Positions 29,560 to 38,409 of a stretch of DNA of 64,000 nt are shown piece by piece. Under the pieces are notes generated by a model, which was not told where the DNA came from, did no database searches, and worked only from the letters and a program-made list of their open reading frames with translations. Both the position numbers and the translations under genes were made by a program. Each line of letters begins with the position of its first letter. Position 1 is the stretch's first letter. This stretch comes from Gluconobacter cadivus (GTDB taxonomy: Bacteria > Pseudomonadota > Alphaproteobacteria > Acetobacterales > Acetobacteraceae), in assembly GCF_015244745.1 (NCBI RefSeq), contig NZ_JABCQI010000001.1, positions 558,001-622,000 on the forward strand. Direction: 5' to 3'.

Positions 29560-31335
29560 ATGCAGATCACACGCGGCTGGCCCAGATCATTCGAGGAATT
29601 TTCCCGCCCGCTCCGTCTGGTGCTTCCCGCTCTCGCGCTGGGCAGCGGCCTGACAGGGAGCGCGCTGGCCGCCCTGCCTCCCACCATAAAGCCCACCGTC
29701 AATCCGGAAAATTCCCTGACCGGCTGGATGCTGGCGGCAACGGTCATGATGGAACGCGGAGACGTTCCCGCCGCCAATCTGGCCCTCTCCCATGCCCTGC
29801 CGCTCGCACCGCATAACCTTCAGCTACAACACGACGCCCTGCGTTATGCCGCCATGGCCGGTCGTCAGACCGAAGCCGTCAAACTCGCCACCGCCCTGCC
29901 CGATCAGGGCGGTGGCAGCGATATCGGCACCCTCATTCTCGCGCAGGACGCCTTCGCCCGGCAAGACTGGGCCGCGATGCGCCGCATCCTCACCCGAAGT
30001 CCCCATCACGGTCCGCTCGTCACAATCGCAGCACCCGTTCTCATGGGCTGGAGCCTCGCCGCCGAGGGCCACCCCGACAAAGCCCTGAACCTGCTGGCGG
30101 AAGCCGCAGGGCAGCCTACGACCCGCAGGCTCTATCTGCTGCATGCGGCCATGGTGGCGGAACACCTGCCCACTCCCCTACTCGCCGGACAGCTCTATCA
30201 CCGCACAGGAAACGCGTCCGGAGATCCACTGACGCTCCAGATCCTCTACGCGCAGCTCTATGGCGGCTGGCTCGAACGGCACGGCCACCACAAGGAGGCC
30301 AGCGACGTCGTCTCCGCTCTGGGCGTGACTTCTCCGCTGGCCGCCCTCGTCATCGGCCCGATCCAAGAGGATCTTCCAAACCTTAAAAAACCAACGCCGG
30401 CACTCGGCGGGGCCGTCCTCAATCTTCAGATGGCCCTCATGATTACGGACGCCATCCAACAGGACGGCATTCCACGCGATCCAGCCATCATCGCCCTGCA
30501 ACAGGCCATTTTCCTCGATCCCGGCCTGACACTCGCACGCATCTTTCTGGCTGATACTTTCCGCGAAGCCAACCAGATCACCAGCGGCCTCGCCGAACTA
30601 AACAGCATTTCCCCGTCCGATCCCCTTGCCGCCCTGGCCGCACAGGAACGGATCAACCTTGCCCTGCGCTCAGGAGACCTCGGACAGGAAGCCGATGCCC
30701 TGCACCGCGCTCTCGCCCTGCGTCCCGAGAACCCGGAATTCCTGATCCAGCTTGCCGAAGTCGAAGACCAGCGCGGCCATCATACAGACGCAGTCGCACT
30801 CTACACCCGCGCCCTCAAGGCCTCCCCGCCCCGTAAGGAAGTCCTCTGGCCCATCCTGCTGGGCCGCGCGATGGCCGCTCAGGAAAGCGGCAACTGGCCG
30901 ATGGTGCAGGACGACATGAAACATGCGCTGGAACTCGCTCCGGACCAGCCCGAAGTCCTGAACTTCGTCGGCTATGCCAATATCGAGCATAACACCGATC
31001 AGGCGCAGTCTCTCGCCATGCTGAAAAAAGCCGTTGATCTCCAACCCGCGGATGCGTCCATTCAGGACAGCTACGCCTGGGCCCTTCTCAAATATCGCGC
31101 AGACCTCAAAACCGCGCTTCCCGTGCTGGTTCAGGCCGCCGAGCACGCGCCCGGCGATGCCGAAATCGGCTATCATCTCGGCGTCGCCTACTGGTATCTC
31201 GGACGGCACACCGAGGCGCAGGACCAGTGGAACCAGTCCCTCGACGACAACCCCCAGCCGCAGGACCGCGCCCTTCTGCTACAGGCGCTCCAGAACGGCG
31301 GCCCCCATCTCGCAGCTTTCGAACAGAAACAATGA
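29560..31335 (+). CDS. Exported tetratricopeptide-repeat protein
   Basis: A 591-residue protein with a signal peptide ([21 protein letters not shown]) and many degenerate helix-turn-helix repeats of TPR type, clearest near [17 protein letters not shown] and [20 protein letters not shown]. It is probably a periplasmic or outer-membrane scaffold; the partner is unknown. The start is the ATG at 29560, which directly precedes the signal peptide; an upstream in-frame ATG is less convincing. Its stop overlaps the ispE start (ATGA), so the two genes are in one transcript. Confidence 0.83.
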   Translation: MQITRGWPRSFEEFSRPLRLVLPALALGSGLTGSALAALPPTIKPTVNPENSLTGWMLAATVMMERGDVPAANLALSHALPLAPHNLQLQHDALRYAAMAGRQTEAVKLATALPDQGGGSDIGTLILAQDAFARQDWAAMRRILTRSPHHGPLVTIAAPVLMGWSLAAEGHPDKALNLLAEAAGQPTTRRLYLLHAAMVAEHLPTPLLAGQLYHRTGNASGDPLTLQILYAQLYGGWLERHGHHKEASDVVSALGVTSPLAALVIGPIQEDLPNLKKPTPALGGAVLNLQMALMITDAIQQDGIPRDPAIIALQQAIFLDPGLTLARIFLADTFREANQITSGLAELNSISPSDPLAALAAQERINLALRSGDLGQEADALHRALALRPENPEFLIQLAEVEDQRGHHTDAVALYTRALKASPPRKEVLWPILLGRAMAAQESGNWPMVQDDMKHALELAPDQPEVLNFVGYANIEHNTDQAQSLAMLKKAVDLQPADASIQDSYAWALLKYRADLKTALPVLVQAAEHAPGDAEIGYHLGVAYWYLGRHTEAQDQWNQSLDDNPQPQDRALLLQALQNGGPHLAAFEQKQ

Positions 31336-32246
31336 CCTTCACAAACGCCCCCCAAGCCACAGCACACGCCAAAATCAACCTGTTCCTGCACATCACCGGC
31401 CGACGCGACGACGGATACCACCTGCTCGACAGCCTCGCGGTATTCGCAGGCGCCGCAGACCGCATCACGCTTGAAGGCCCCGCCGATACGATGTCGCTGA
31501 CGATCGACGGCCCCTTCGGCCAAGGGCTGGAAGCGGACAACCAGAACCTCGTCCTGCGCGCCGCCCGCGCCCTTCAGGCCAAGGCTGGCACAGCATTTAA
31601 TGGCCTGACCGAGTCCTTTCGCCTGAAACTTGAAAAGAACCTTCCTGTTGCTTCGGGGATCGGTGGCGGTTCTGCGGACGCTGCAGCAACGCTGCGCCTG
31701 CTGGCCCAAGAATGGGACGTGGAACAGGCCACACTCTTTCCGGTCGCCGAAAAACTGGGCGCAGACGTTCCCGTCTGTATCGCGCAGCGTCCGGCTCGGA
31801 TGCAGGGGATTGGAGAAATCCTCGCACCGGCCCCGGTCCTGCCTGATGCGGGCCTCCTGCTCGTCAATCCCGGCGTCGGCGTCTCGACACCCGAGGTCTT
31901 CCGGGCCTTCGCCGCGGGCGGCGGCATTACGGAGCGGCCTCAAGCCTTCCTGCCTATCCGCTGGGACAGCGCAGAAGCCATGGTCGCCGACCTGAACGCC
32001 ACAACCAACGACCTTCAGACTCCGGCCCTGTCACAATGCCCGGTGATTGGCACTGTTCTGGCGTCCATCGGCAGCCTTCCCGAGTGCCTTCTCACGCGTA
32101 TGAGCGGTTCAGGCGCCACCTGCTTCGGGATTTTCCCCAATCCCGACAGCGCCATAAATGCCGCACGGATCCTGAACGAACAGAGCGCGCGTCTGAATTG
32201 GTGGACATGGGCCGGAGGCTTCCACCACACTGGGTCTTCAACCTGA
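31332..32246 (+). CDS. ispE: 4-diphosphocytidyl-2-C-methyl-D-erythritol kinase
   Basis: A 304-residue GHMP kinase that phosphorylates CDP-ME in the MEP pathway of isoprenoid synthesis. It shows [20 protein letters not shown] at the N-terminus and the glycine-rich ATP loop [19 protein letters not shown], as in other IspE proteins. Isoprenoids feed hopanoids and ubiquinone, both abundant in acetic acid bacteria. The start is the ATG at 31332, overlapping the TPR stop. It is followed 32 bases later by a small unknown gene. Confidence 0.95.
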   Translation: MTFTNAPQATAHAKINLFLHITGRRDDGYHLLDSLAVFAGAADRITLEGPADTMSLTIDGPFGQGLEADNQNLVLRAARALQAKAGTAFNGLTESFRLKLEKNLPVASGIGGGSADAAATLRLLAQEWDVEQATLFPVAEKLGADVPVCIAQRPARMQGIGEILAPAPVLPDAGLLLVNPGVGVSTPEVFRAFAAGGGITERPQAFLPIRWDSAEAMVADLNATTNDLQTPALSQCPVIGTVLASIGSLPECLLTRMSGSGATCFGIFPNPDSAINAARILNEQSARLNWWTWAGGFHHTGSST

Positions 32247-32278
32247 TCACATCACAACCGGGCAGGGAGCCGAACATC

Positions 32279-32674
32279 ATGACAGCCCCACGCATGCAGG
32301 TCACACGTTCCGAAGACGGCAAGACGGCCATCCTGTCCTTTCTTGAAGGCAGCGGCGTTTCAGGCAGCCTGTCTCTAGACGAGGCCCAGTTGTCCCAACT
32401 GATCACAAGCCTAGGTCTGGCCCATGCCGCCCTGATCGAAAAACGCCCGCCAGCCCCCATTGCAGGCGCGCGCTTCACGCCGGTCTACACCACAAACTGG
32501 GCCCTTCAGATCGACGCCCTGACCGAAGGATCAATGCTGGCGTTCCAGCATCCGGCCTATGGGCCGGTTGGCGTTGTCTTCGGCCCTCAGGACGTCGAAC
32601 AGATTATTCACGGCCTGCAGAAACAGCGCACCATGATCCGCTCGAACCCTCAGGATGCCAGCACACCAAGCTGA
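32279..32674 (+). CDS. Small protein of unknown function
   Basis: A 131-residue soluble protein with no signal peptide or membrane helix. It begins MTAPRMQVTRSEDGK and has a mixed alpha/beta composition, with LSLDEAQLSQLITSLGLAHAA and FGPQDVEQIIHGLQKQ as likely helices. The ATG at 32279 is preceded by CAGGGAGC, a good ribosome-binding site. It follows ispE on the same strand and converges with the chemotaxis operon. No family recognised. Confidence 0.7.
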   Translation: MTAPRMQVTRSEDGKTAILSFLEGSGVSGSLSLDEAQLSQLITSLGLAHAALIEKRPPAPIAGARFTPVYTTNWALQIDALTEGSMLAFQHPAYGPVGVVFGPQDVEQIIHGLQKQRTMIRSNPQDASTPS

Positions 32675-32678
32675 TCCC

Positions 32679-33017
32679 TCAGAAGAGCTCAACCTCTCCG
32701 GAGCCTACTGACGGACGGGGGGCTTTCGCCAGCAGACGCTGACGGATCTCTCCCATCGTCAAACGATCCACAACTGACCGCTGAACCTGCACAGTCTCTA
32801 CCTCAGGCTCACGGCTCAGCCCTTCACAGCAGCTCGCCACCTGATCCAGAACCTGGGCGATCCTGTCGAAATCCTGCAACTCCAGAGGATTTTCTCCCAG
32901 AAGCGCCTTCAGACAGACGGTCTCCAGTCTTCGCAGTTCCTGAAGACTGACGGCGAGCTGTACCCCAAGCCCTTCGAGAACCTGAGGCAACGGAAGTCCC
33001 TTCGAAGCCTCAAGCAC
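32679..33017 (-). CDS. CheT-like small chemotaxis protein with DxxxQ motif
   Basis: A 112-residue helical protein at the end of the chemotaxis operon, overlapping the second cheY by eight bases. It carries D51-RIA-Q55, the DxxxQ motif that CheZ-type phosphatases insert into CheY and that Sinorhizobium CheT also contains. The C-terminus is acidic and hydrophobic (GSGEVELF), recalling CheY-binding tails. In the Sinorhizobium che operon the last gene, cheT, follows cheY2 and cheD; here cheD is absent. The family assignment rests on position, size and this motif, so it is tentative. Confidence 0.65.
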   Translation of the reverse strand: MLEASKGLPLPQVLEGLGVQLAVSLQELRRLETVCLKALLGENPLELQDFDRIAQVLDQVASCCEGLSREPEVETVQVQRSVVDRLTMGEIRQRLLAKAPRPSVGSGEVELF

Positions 33018-33405
33018 CGCAGATCGGTCCGAAAACAGCTTCGATGCGGGATTTAAGCGAGCTGGCCGTAAAAGGCTTGGCCAGAAAATTGTTCACGCCC
33101 TCCGCGATCGCCTGCTGCACCAGTTCCTTGCTCGCCTGCCCGGTCAACATGATGAAACCTGTTTTCGCAGTGCGCGCATTGCTCCTGACGGCCTTCAAAA
33201 GCTCAAGCCCGTCCATGTCCGGCATGTTGAAGTCCGAAATGATAAGATGAACCGAATTGCTCTTCAGATGCTCCAGAGCTTCCACCCCGTTGCGGACACC
33301 AGCAATCTGCACAAAACCGATCTGGGCAAGCGTATTGCGCAGGATCGAACGGATAGAGGTCTGGTCGTCCACGAGGAGCACGGACATGGAAGATGCGGAA
33401 ATCAT
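33010..33405 (-). CDS. cheY: CheY-type single-domain response regulator (second copy)
   Basis: A 131-residue receiver domain: acidic pair D13-D14, phospho-acceptor D58 in IISDFNMPDMDG, the Thr of IMLTGQ and the Lys of LAKPF. No output domain is present. It follows cheB (ATGA overlap), the usual place of the main motor-binding CheY2 in alphaproteobacteria; which of the two CheY proteins binds the flagellar switch cannot be read here. Confidence 0.9.
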   Translation of the reverse strand: MISASSMSVLLVDDQTSIRSILRNTLAQIGFVQIAGVRNGVEALEHLKSNSVHLIISDFNMPDMDGLELLKAVRSNARTAKTGFIMLTGQASKELVQQAIAEGVNNFLAKPFTASSLKSRIEAVFGPICGA

Positions 33406-34463
33406 GGATACGTCTCCAGAGAACGGCGTTCACAAAGATTGAGAATAGCGGGACCAATGGCGGACAGCGGAAGCTGCGTGTCCACCGCGCCCAATTCATA
33501 AGCAGCCCGTGGCATGCCATAAATGACAGAACTTGCCCGGTCCTGACCGATCGTACAGGCACCGGCATGACGCATGGCCAACAGACCCTGCGCACCATCG
33601 CACTCCATCCCGGTCAGGATGACGCCCACAGCATTTTTCCCCACTGTGGCGGCAAGAGAATAAAACAGTTCGTCCACGGATGGCCGATGCCCATTAACGG
33701 GGGGCGCCGTTACCAGTTGGCAGACATACTCACCGGGGCGCACCCCACCCCTGATACGAAGATGACGCCCCCCACCGGGCGCGACATACACAACACCCGG
33801 CTTCAGCACATCGCCCTCTTCCGCCAGCCTGACGTCCGGTTTCACAACCCTGTCCAGACGGCGCGCAAAGCTCTCGGAAAACTGTTTTGGCATATGCTGT
33901 ACGATGACTGTCGCGGGGCAATCCTTCGGAAAATGCTCGAGCACATCCGTTAGAGCTTCCACGCCACCGGTCGAGGCACCTATGCCAACGACAGTTCCGG
34001 TTTTCGTGGCAGCCATCACTCTGGCTCCCAAACTCCCCCCTACCGATACGGCAGGTTGCCCTTTTGTGGCGCCTGCTCGAACAATCGCGTCTCCCAACCC
34101 GGCAAAGGGCTCCTCTCCGCTCCCGAGCGCCATTTTCGAATACCACTCGGCAGCCCCCATCCGGAGCGCCTGCTCCACCAGCCCTTGATGACTGGAGAGA
34201 CGACCCGACACCATCACTACAGGCATCGGGCGCAACCGCATGATCTTTTCAAGAAACTGCAATCCATTCATGGACGGCATTTCGTAATCAAGCGTCAGCA
34301 CATCAGGATTCAGCCGCACGATCAGATCGCGTGCCTCAAAAGGCGTTCCAGCCGTTCCAACAACCTGGACGCGGGGATCACGTTTGAGAGCTGCTGCGAT
34401 CAGCGCCCGCGTTGTCAGAGAGTCGTCGACGACCACGACCGTCAAAGGCTTTAAACCGCTCAT
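33402..34463 (-). CDS. cheB: Chemotaxis methylesterase/glutamine deamidase CheB
   Basis: A 353-residue protein: N-terminal receiver domain (VVVVDDS, phospho-acceptor D59 in LTLDYEMPSMNG), a linker, and a C-terminal esterase with the catalytic Ser in GIGASTGG, His in VQHMP and Asp in TGMECDGA. It removes methyl groups from the receptor and is activated by CheA phosphorylation. ATGA overlaps link it to cheR and cheY. Confidence 0.95.
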   Translation of the reverse strand: MSGLKPLTVVVVDDSLTTRALIAAALKRDPRVQVVGTAGTPFEARDLIVRLNPDVLTLDYEMPSMNGLQFLEKIMRLRPMPVVMVSGRLSSHQGLVEQALRMGAAEWYSKMALGSGEEPFAGLGDAIVRAGATKGQPAVSVGGSLGARVMAATKTGTVVGIGASTGGVEALTDVLEHFPKDCPATVIVQHMPKQFSESFARRLDRVVKPDVRLAEEGDVLKPGVVYVAPGGGRHLRIRGGVRPGEYVCQLVTAPPVNGHRPSVDELFYSLAATVGKNAVGVILTGMECDGAQGLLAMRHAGACTIGQDRASSVIYGMPRAAYELGAVDTQLPLSAIGPAILNLCERRSLETYP

Positions 34464-35317
34464 GGAGACATCTCTCCGGTCGAAACCTTGCGATAGGCAT
34501 TATACCCAATGCTTTCCATTCCAAAGCGTTCGGGATGAGCAATACGTTCCGAATGTCCCAGATAAAGCTCACCACCTGGAAAAATGCGCGTCGAGAGATT
34601 GCCCCAGAGCCTGTCCTGAGTTTCCCGGTCGAAATAAATCGCGACATTCCTACAGAAAATGGCGTGAAACCGCGATGAAAACGGCCATGGCTCCACCAGA
34701 TTGAGCCGGCGAAACCGAATCATGTCCCGAATTCTTTCAGACATGACGACCCGATTGCTTTCGAGCCGACAGAACGACAGCACGCCGGCCTCAAACAAGG
34801 CTTCCGCTTCCACAGAATTATAACTGCCCAGCTTGGCCTGACTGAGGATGTCGGCATCAATATCTGTCGCCAGAATCTTTGCCTTCAGTCCCGAGATGCC
34901 AGACAGACACTTCAAGACTGTCATAGCAATGGAGTAGGCTTCTTCGCCGCTCGAACAGGCTGCCGACCAGATCCTGAGTTCCTCGCCACGTTCAATGCGC
35001 GAGTATAATTTCTGGCGCAATAACTGCTCCAGATACGCAAAATGATGCTTTTCCCGATAAAAGCTGGTAACGTTTGTCGTCAGCGCCGAAACAAGATGAT
35101 TTCTTTCATTAACTCCAGCGCCACTTACCAGAAAATCACAATACTCATCAAAAGAGCCAAACCCTTCCTGCCGGACACGGCGTGAAATTCTCGAATAAAC
35201 AAGGCTTTTCTTCTTGTCAGATAAAGAAATTCCAGCAGACGTTTTGGCAATCCCTGCAATAATCCGAAAATTTTCGTCCGATATCTCCTGTTGATCCTGA
35301 AGCTCCATCACTGTCAT
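34460..35317 (-). CDS. cheR: Chemotaxis protein methyltransferase CheR
   Basis: A 285-residue SAM-dependent methyltransferase that methylates receptor glutamates. Motifs: N-terminal helical domain, then NVTSFYREKHHF, IWSAACSSGEEAYSIAM (SAM site) and FHAIFCRNVAIYFDRETQ. It overlaps cheB and cheW by ATGA. The receptor of this operon ends in a GWEEF pentapeptide-like tail that could dock CheR. Confidence 0.95.
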   Translation of the reverse strand: MTVMELQDQQEISDENFRIIAGIAKTSAGISLSDKKKSLVYSRISRRVRQEGFGSFDEYCDFLVSGAGVNERNHLVSALTTNVTSFYREKHHFAYLEQLLRQKLYSRIERGEELRIWSAACSSGEEAYSIAMTVLKCLSGISGLKAKILATDIDADILSQAKLGSYNSVEAEALFEAGVLSFCRLESNRVVMSERIRDMIRFRRLNLVEPWPFSSRFHAIFCRNVAIYFDRETQDRLWGNLSTRIFPGGELYLGHSERIAHPERFGMESIGYNAYRKVSTGEMSP

Positions 35318-35742
35318 TGCAAACTTCCTTCAAACAGCGAGGACACATTCACAGAAAAAACCAGACGCCCTCCCAAGGACAGAATGCCGTTTGAATAGTA
35401 TTTGAGATTATCGCTGGAAAGCTCTGGAAGGGGTCGGAAGTCTTCTTCGTCAATATCCGAGATATCCGTCACATTCGAAACCGAAAAACCAATAATCTTC
35501 TTGTCGTCTTTCAGAAAAATAATGGCCTTTTTTTCATCGTTATCATCAGAAACCCCCATCATCTGGGCCATGTTCACAAGCGGGATCACGGAACCGCGGA
35601 CATTGACCACTCCTTCCACAAAAGCCGGAGCTGCCGGAAAAGGCGTCGCTTTCGCCCATTCCTTGATTTCCTTCACGGCAGAAATCTGAACAGAAAATTC
35701 CTGGCTCCCCAAGGAAAAGACTAGAGCTTTTTCCATGATCAT
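35314..35742 (-). CDS. cheW: Chemotaxis coupling protein CheW
   Basis: A 142-residue CheW-fold protein coupling receptor to CheA. Features: LGSQEFSVQISAVKEI, VEGVVNVRGSVIPLVNM and a C-terminal LGGRLVFSVNVS-like strand. It starts at the ATG overlapping the cheA stop, behind a GGAGGAA ribosome-binding site. Base composition is clearly more AT-rich than the window average. Confidence 0.93.
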   Translation of the reverse strand: MIMEKALVFSLGSQEFSVQISAVKEIKEWAKATPFPAAPAFVEGVVNVRGSVIPLVNMAQMMGVSDDNDEKKAIIFLKDDKKIIGFSVSNVTDISDIDEEDFRPLPELSSDNLKYYSNGILSLGGRLVFSVNVSSLFEGSLQ

Positions 35743-37787
35743 ACCCTTTCCTCCAACGAACCTTCCCGTTTTTTCAGAAGCTCACCAAAGAGAAATTCAA
35801 CGTCCAGAATAAATGCCACGTTCCCATCCCCAAGAATGGTCGCCGTTGAAAAGCAGGCGATTTTTCTATAGTTGTCTTCAAGATTCTTTACTACAAACCT
35901 TGAATGATCAATGATTTTATCAACAATAAATGCAAGTTTTTCTTCGTTTTCATTTTCAATAACAAAACATATCTTTTGATTCAGTCCATCAGAAGACGTT
36001 CCAATAATATCAGAGGCATAAATCACGGATAAATAGCCGTCCCGATAAGGATATCCGTATTTCCCTTCTCCAACATGAAAAGCTTTTTTCGCGTCGAAGA
36101 TAATTGTCTCAAGGACGTTATTGACCGGAATTACAAAATCCTGGCCTTCGGCCTTGAAAATAATTCCTTCAATAACTGACAACGTAAACGGCAGTGAAAT
36201 CGAAAACGTCGTCCCCTTTCCTTTAGCAGAGCTAATAAAAATCCTCCCATTGATCTGCTGAAGACTCTGCTTGACCACATCCATTCCCACGCCGCGCCCC
36301 GAAACATCGGTGACTTCTGCGACAGTGGAGAAACCGGGCTCAAAAATCAGGGAATAAATTTCTTCCCGATCCAGTCTTTGACCTCTTTCAATAATCTTTT
36401 TTTCAACCGCTTTTTCGTAAATCCTGTCGGCATCCAGACCAGCGCCATCATCCTGAATTTCGACGATGATCCGCCCAGAGCGCTGAAACGCCCGAAGTCT
36501 GAGCAGCCCTTCCGGATCCTTGCCAGCCAGCGATCTGGCTTGGGGACTTTCGATACCATGATCAATCGCATTACGGACCATATGCGTCAGAGGGTCGGAC
36601 AGCTTTTCGAGAATGGAACGATCCACCTCGGTGTCTTCTCCCTCCAGCACAAGCCGAACCTGCTTTTCCGTTAGTCTTGCCGTCTCTCGGACAACCCGGC
36701 CCAGCTTCTGGAAAACGGTTTTGATCGGATAGGCCCGCATGGTGATGACGTTTTCCTGAAGCTCGTGAATAAGCTGCTCCTGCGCCGTCACGACATTTCC
36801 CAGAACAGAATCTCCGTGAACCTTGTTACGCCGCATCTGTGATTGAATGGCACCCTGATTGATCACCAGCTCCCCAATCAGATCGACAAGCTTGTCGATC
36901 CGCTGGATGTCGACACGGACAGTCGCGGATTCCTTGCGCTCGGCAGGCTTCTTGATCTGAAGATCTATTTTTTCTTCAACCTCCACAGGCAGAGATGCGG
37001 GACCGTCAGCAACATTGTCAGCTATGAGCGTAACCGTCGCTTGAAGATCGTCTCCGGACCATTCGAAAATTTCCTCGACGTCACCACGCGACTTCTGAGT
37101 TTCCAACAGGAGATTCCACGTTAGATAACTCCGTTCAGGTGAAATATCGCCAATCAGTGGAACCGCGTCCGTATCCACTTCAACCTGAAGCGCCCCCAGT
37201 CCCTTCAATGCGATCAGAATATTCCGGACATCATCGCCGCGCTCGTAAAACTCAGTCGTTACTCTCAGGGAAATTGAAAACCGCTGGTCGACCGGCGCCT
37301 CGATTTCAATTTTGACTGGCGCAAACGCCATCCCGAAGATGTCATCCATCTCCACATCCTCGGGGGACGGCTCTGGTTCGGGCGCTCCTGAATCAAGATA
37401 TCGCTCCAGTTCAGCCACAGTATCGGAGGCAGCCTCACAGGCCGTCCCTTCATTTTTAAAAGCTGTAACGATATCGAACAGAGCATCCTTACACTTTAAA
37501 AACGTCGCGATACTCTCAGCTGTGACGGACAAGGCTCCTGACCGAAACAGGTCAAGCACACTCTCAAAAAGATGGGAGAATTTTACCAGTTCCTCCATCC
37601 CAAAGGCCGCTGCTCCGCCTTTGATGGAATGAACGCACCGAAAGATCGTGTTGATCTTTTCTTTGTCTTCCGGCTCATCGCTCAACGTCGTCAGTTCTTC
37701 TTCAAGAAGAGCGAGCTGTTCATCGCACTCGTCAAAGAAAATCTGTCGGATGGCATCCATATCATCCGTAAACTCTGTCGCACTCAT
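35739..37787 (-). CDS. cheA: Chemotaxis histidine kinase CheA
   Basis: A 682-residue CheA. Domains: HPt with phospho-accepting H53 in CVHSIKGGAAAFG, a CheY/CheB-binding P2-type region, dimerisation (VQRIDKLVDLIGELVINQGA), HATPase core (VRNAIDHGIESPQARSL, FEPGFSTVAEVTDVSGRGVGMD) and a C-terminal CheW-like domain. It phosphorylates the CheY proteins and CheB. The stretch around 35780-36060 is strikingly AT-rich, unlike the flanking chromosome. It overlaps cheY and cheW by ATGA. Confidence 0.95.
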   Translation of the reverse strand: MSATEFTDDMDAIRQIFFDECDEQLALLEEELTTLSDEPEDKEKINTIFRCVHSIKGGAAAFGMEELVKFSHLFESVLDLFRSGALSVTAESIATFLKCKDALFDIVTAFKNEGTACEAASDTVAELERYLDSGAPEPEPSPEDVEMDDIFGMAFAPVKIEIEAPVDQRFSISLRVTTEFYERGDDVRNILIALKGLGALQVEVDTDAVPLIGDISPERSYLTWNLLLETQKSRGDVEEIFEWSGDDLQATVTLIADNVADGPASLPVEVEEKIDLQIKKPAERKESATVRVDIQRIDKLVDLIGELVINQGAIQSQMRRNKVHGDSVLGNVVTAQEQLIHELQENVITMRAYPIKTVFQKLGRVVRETARLTEKQVRLVLEGEDTEVDRSILEKLSDPLTHMVRNAIDHGIESPQARSLAGKDPEGLLRLRAFQRSGRIIVEIQDDGAGLDADRIYEKAVEKKIIERGQRLDREEIYSLIFEPGFSTVAEVTDVSGRGVGMDVVKQSLQQINGRIFISSAKGKGTTFSISLPFTLSVIEGIIFKAEGQDFVIPVNNVLETIIFDAKKAFHVGEGKYGYPYRDGYLSVIYASDIIGTSSDGLNQKICFVIENENEEKLAFIVDKIIDHSRFVVKNLEDNYRKIACFSTATILGDGNVAFILDVEFLFGELLKKREGSLEERV

Positions 37788-38143
37788 GCGCTGACCCGCC
37801 TGACTGCCGCAAGCAGTTTAGGGCCGTCAAATGGCTTGACGATCCATCCTGTCGCTCCGGCCTCGCGCGCAGCACGCCGAAGCTCGTCACCGGATTCCGT
37901 CGTCAGAAAAATGATCGGAACAAACTTCGTTTCATCCCGAGTACGCAGGGCCTGCGTCAGTTCTAGCCCGTTCATACGCGGCATGTTCAGATCCGTTATG
38001 ATAACGGCAGGGGAAAATCCCTTGATCTTTTCCAGAGCATCCACGCCGTCTTCAGCCGTTTCGACGTCGTATCCGCCTCCGCGAAGCTCACGACTGATCA
38101 GATCCCGCATGGTTCTGGAATCATCGACAACCAGAATATTCAT
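37784..38143 (-). CDS. cheY: CheY-type response regulator (first copy)
   Basis: A 119-residue receiver domain with D7-D8, phospho-acceptor D51 in IITDLNMPRMNGLELTQ, the Thr of IFLTTESG and the Lys of WIVKPFDG. It lies between the STAS protein and cheA, the position of CheY1 in Sinorhizobium, where CheY1 acts as a phosphate sink together with CheS. It overlaps both neighbours (ATGA). Confidence 0.92.
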   Translation of the reverse strand: MNILVVDDSRTMRDLISRELRGGGYDVETAEDGVDALEKIKGFSPAVIITDLNMPRMNGLELTQALRTRDETKFVPIIFLTTESGDELRRAAREAGATGWIVKPFDGPKLLAAVRRVSA

Positions 38144-38409
38144 GCTGCGCCTTCCCCTTTGAGAAGAAAATCTCCGCCAAGCAGGGTAAGGTTTTCTTTC
38201 ATTTCATCGGAGACGTTTCTGATTTCAAAAGACGTGCCCAGCGTCTGCGCAGTCGCAAATGCGGAGACCAGCAATTGAAAGCAGAGTCCCCCAACACGCT
38301 GCACACTCTCTCCATCCAGAAGAAAGGCGCCCTCCTGTTTTTTCAGAAGTTCTGAAAACGGAACCGCATATCTGGTATCCAATATTTCAGGGAGAATGAG
38401 GGCTTCCAT
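38140..38409 (-). CDS. STAS-domain protein, CheS-like by position
   Basis: An 89-residue protein with a STAS-like alpha/beta pattern (TRYAVPFSELLKK, AFLLDGESVQRVGGLCFQLLVS, FEIRNVSDEMKENLTLLGG). It begins at an ATG overlapping the mcp stop (TAATG). In Sinorhizobium the gene in this exact position is cheS, whose product binds CheA and speeds dephosphorylation of CheY1. Size and location agree; the functional equivalence is inferred. Confidence 0.72.
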   Translation of the reverse strand: MEALILPEILDTRYAVPFSELLKKQEGAFLLDGESVQRVGGLCFQLLVSAFATAQTLGTSFEIRNVSDEMKENLTLLGGDFLLKGEGAA

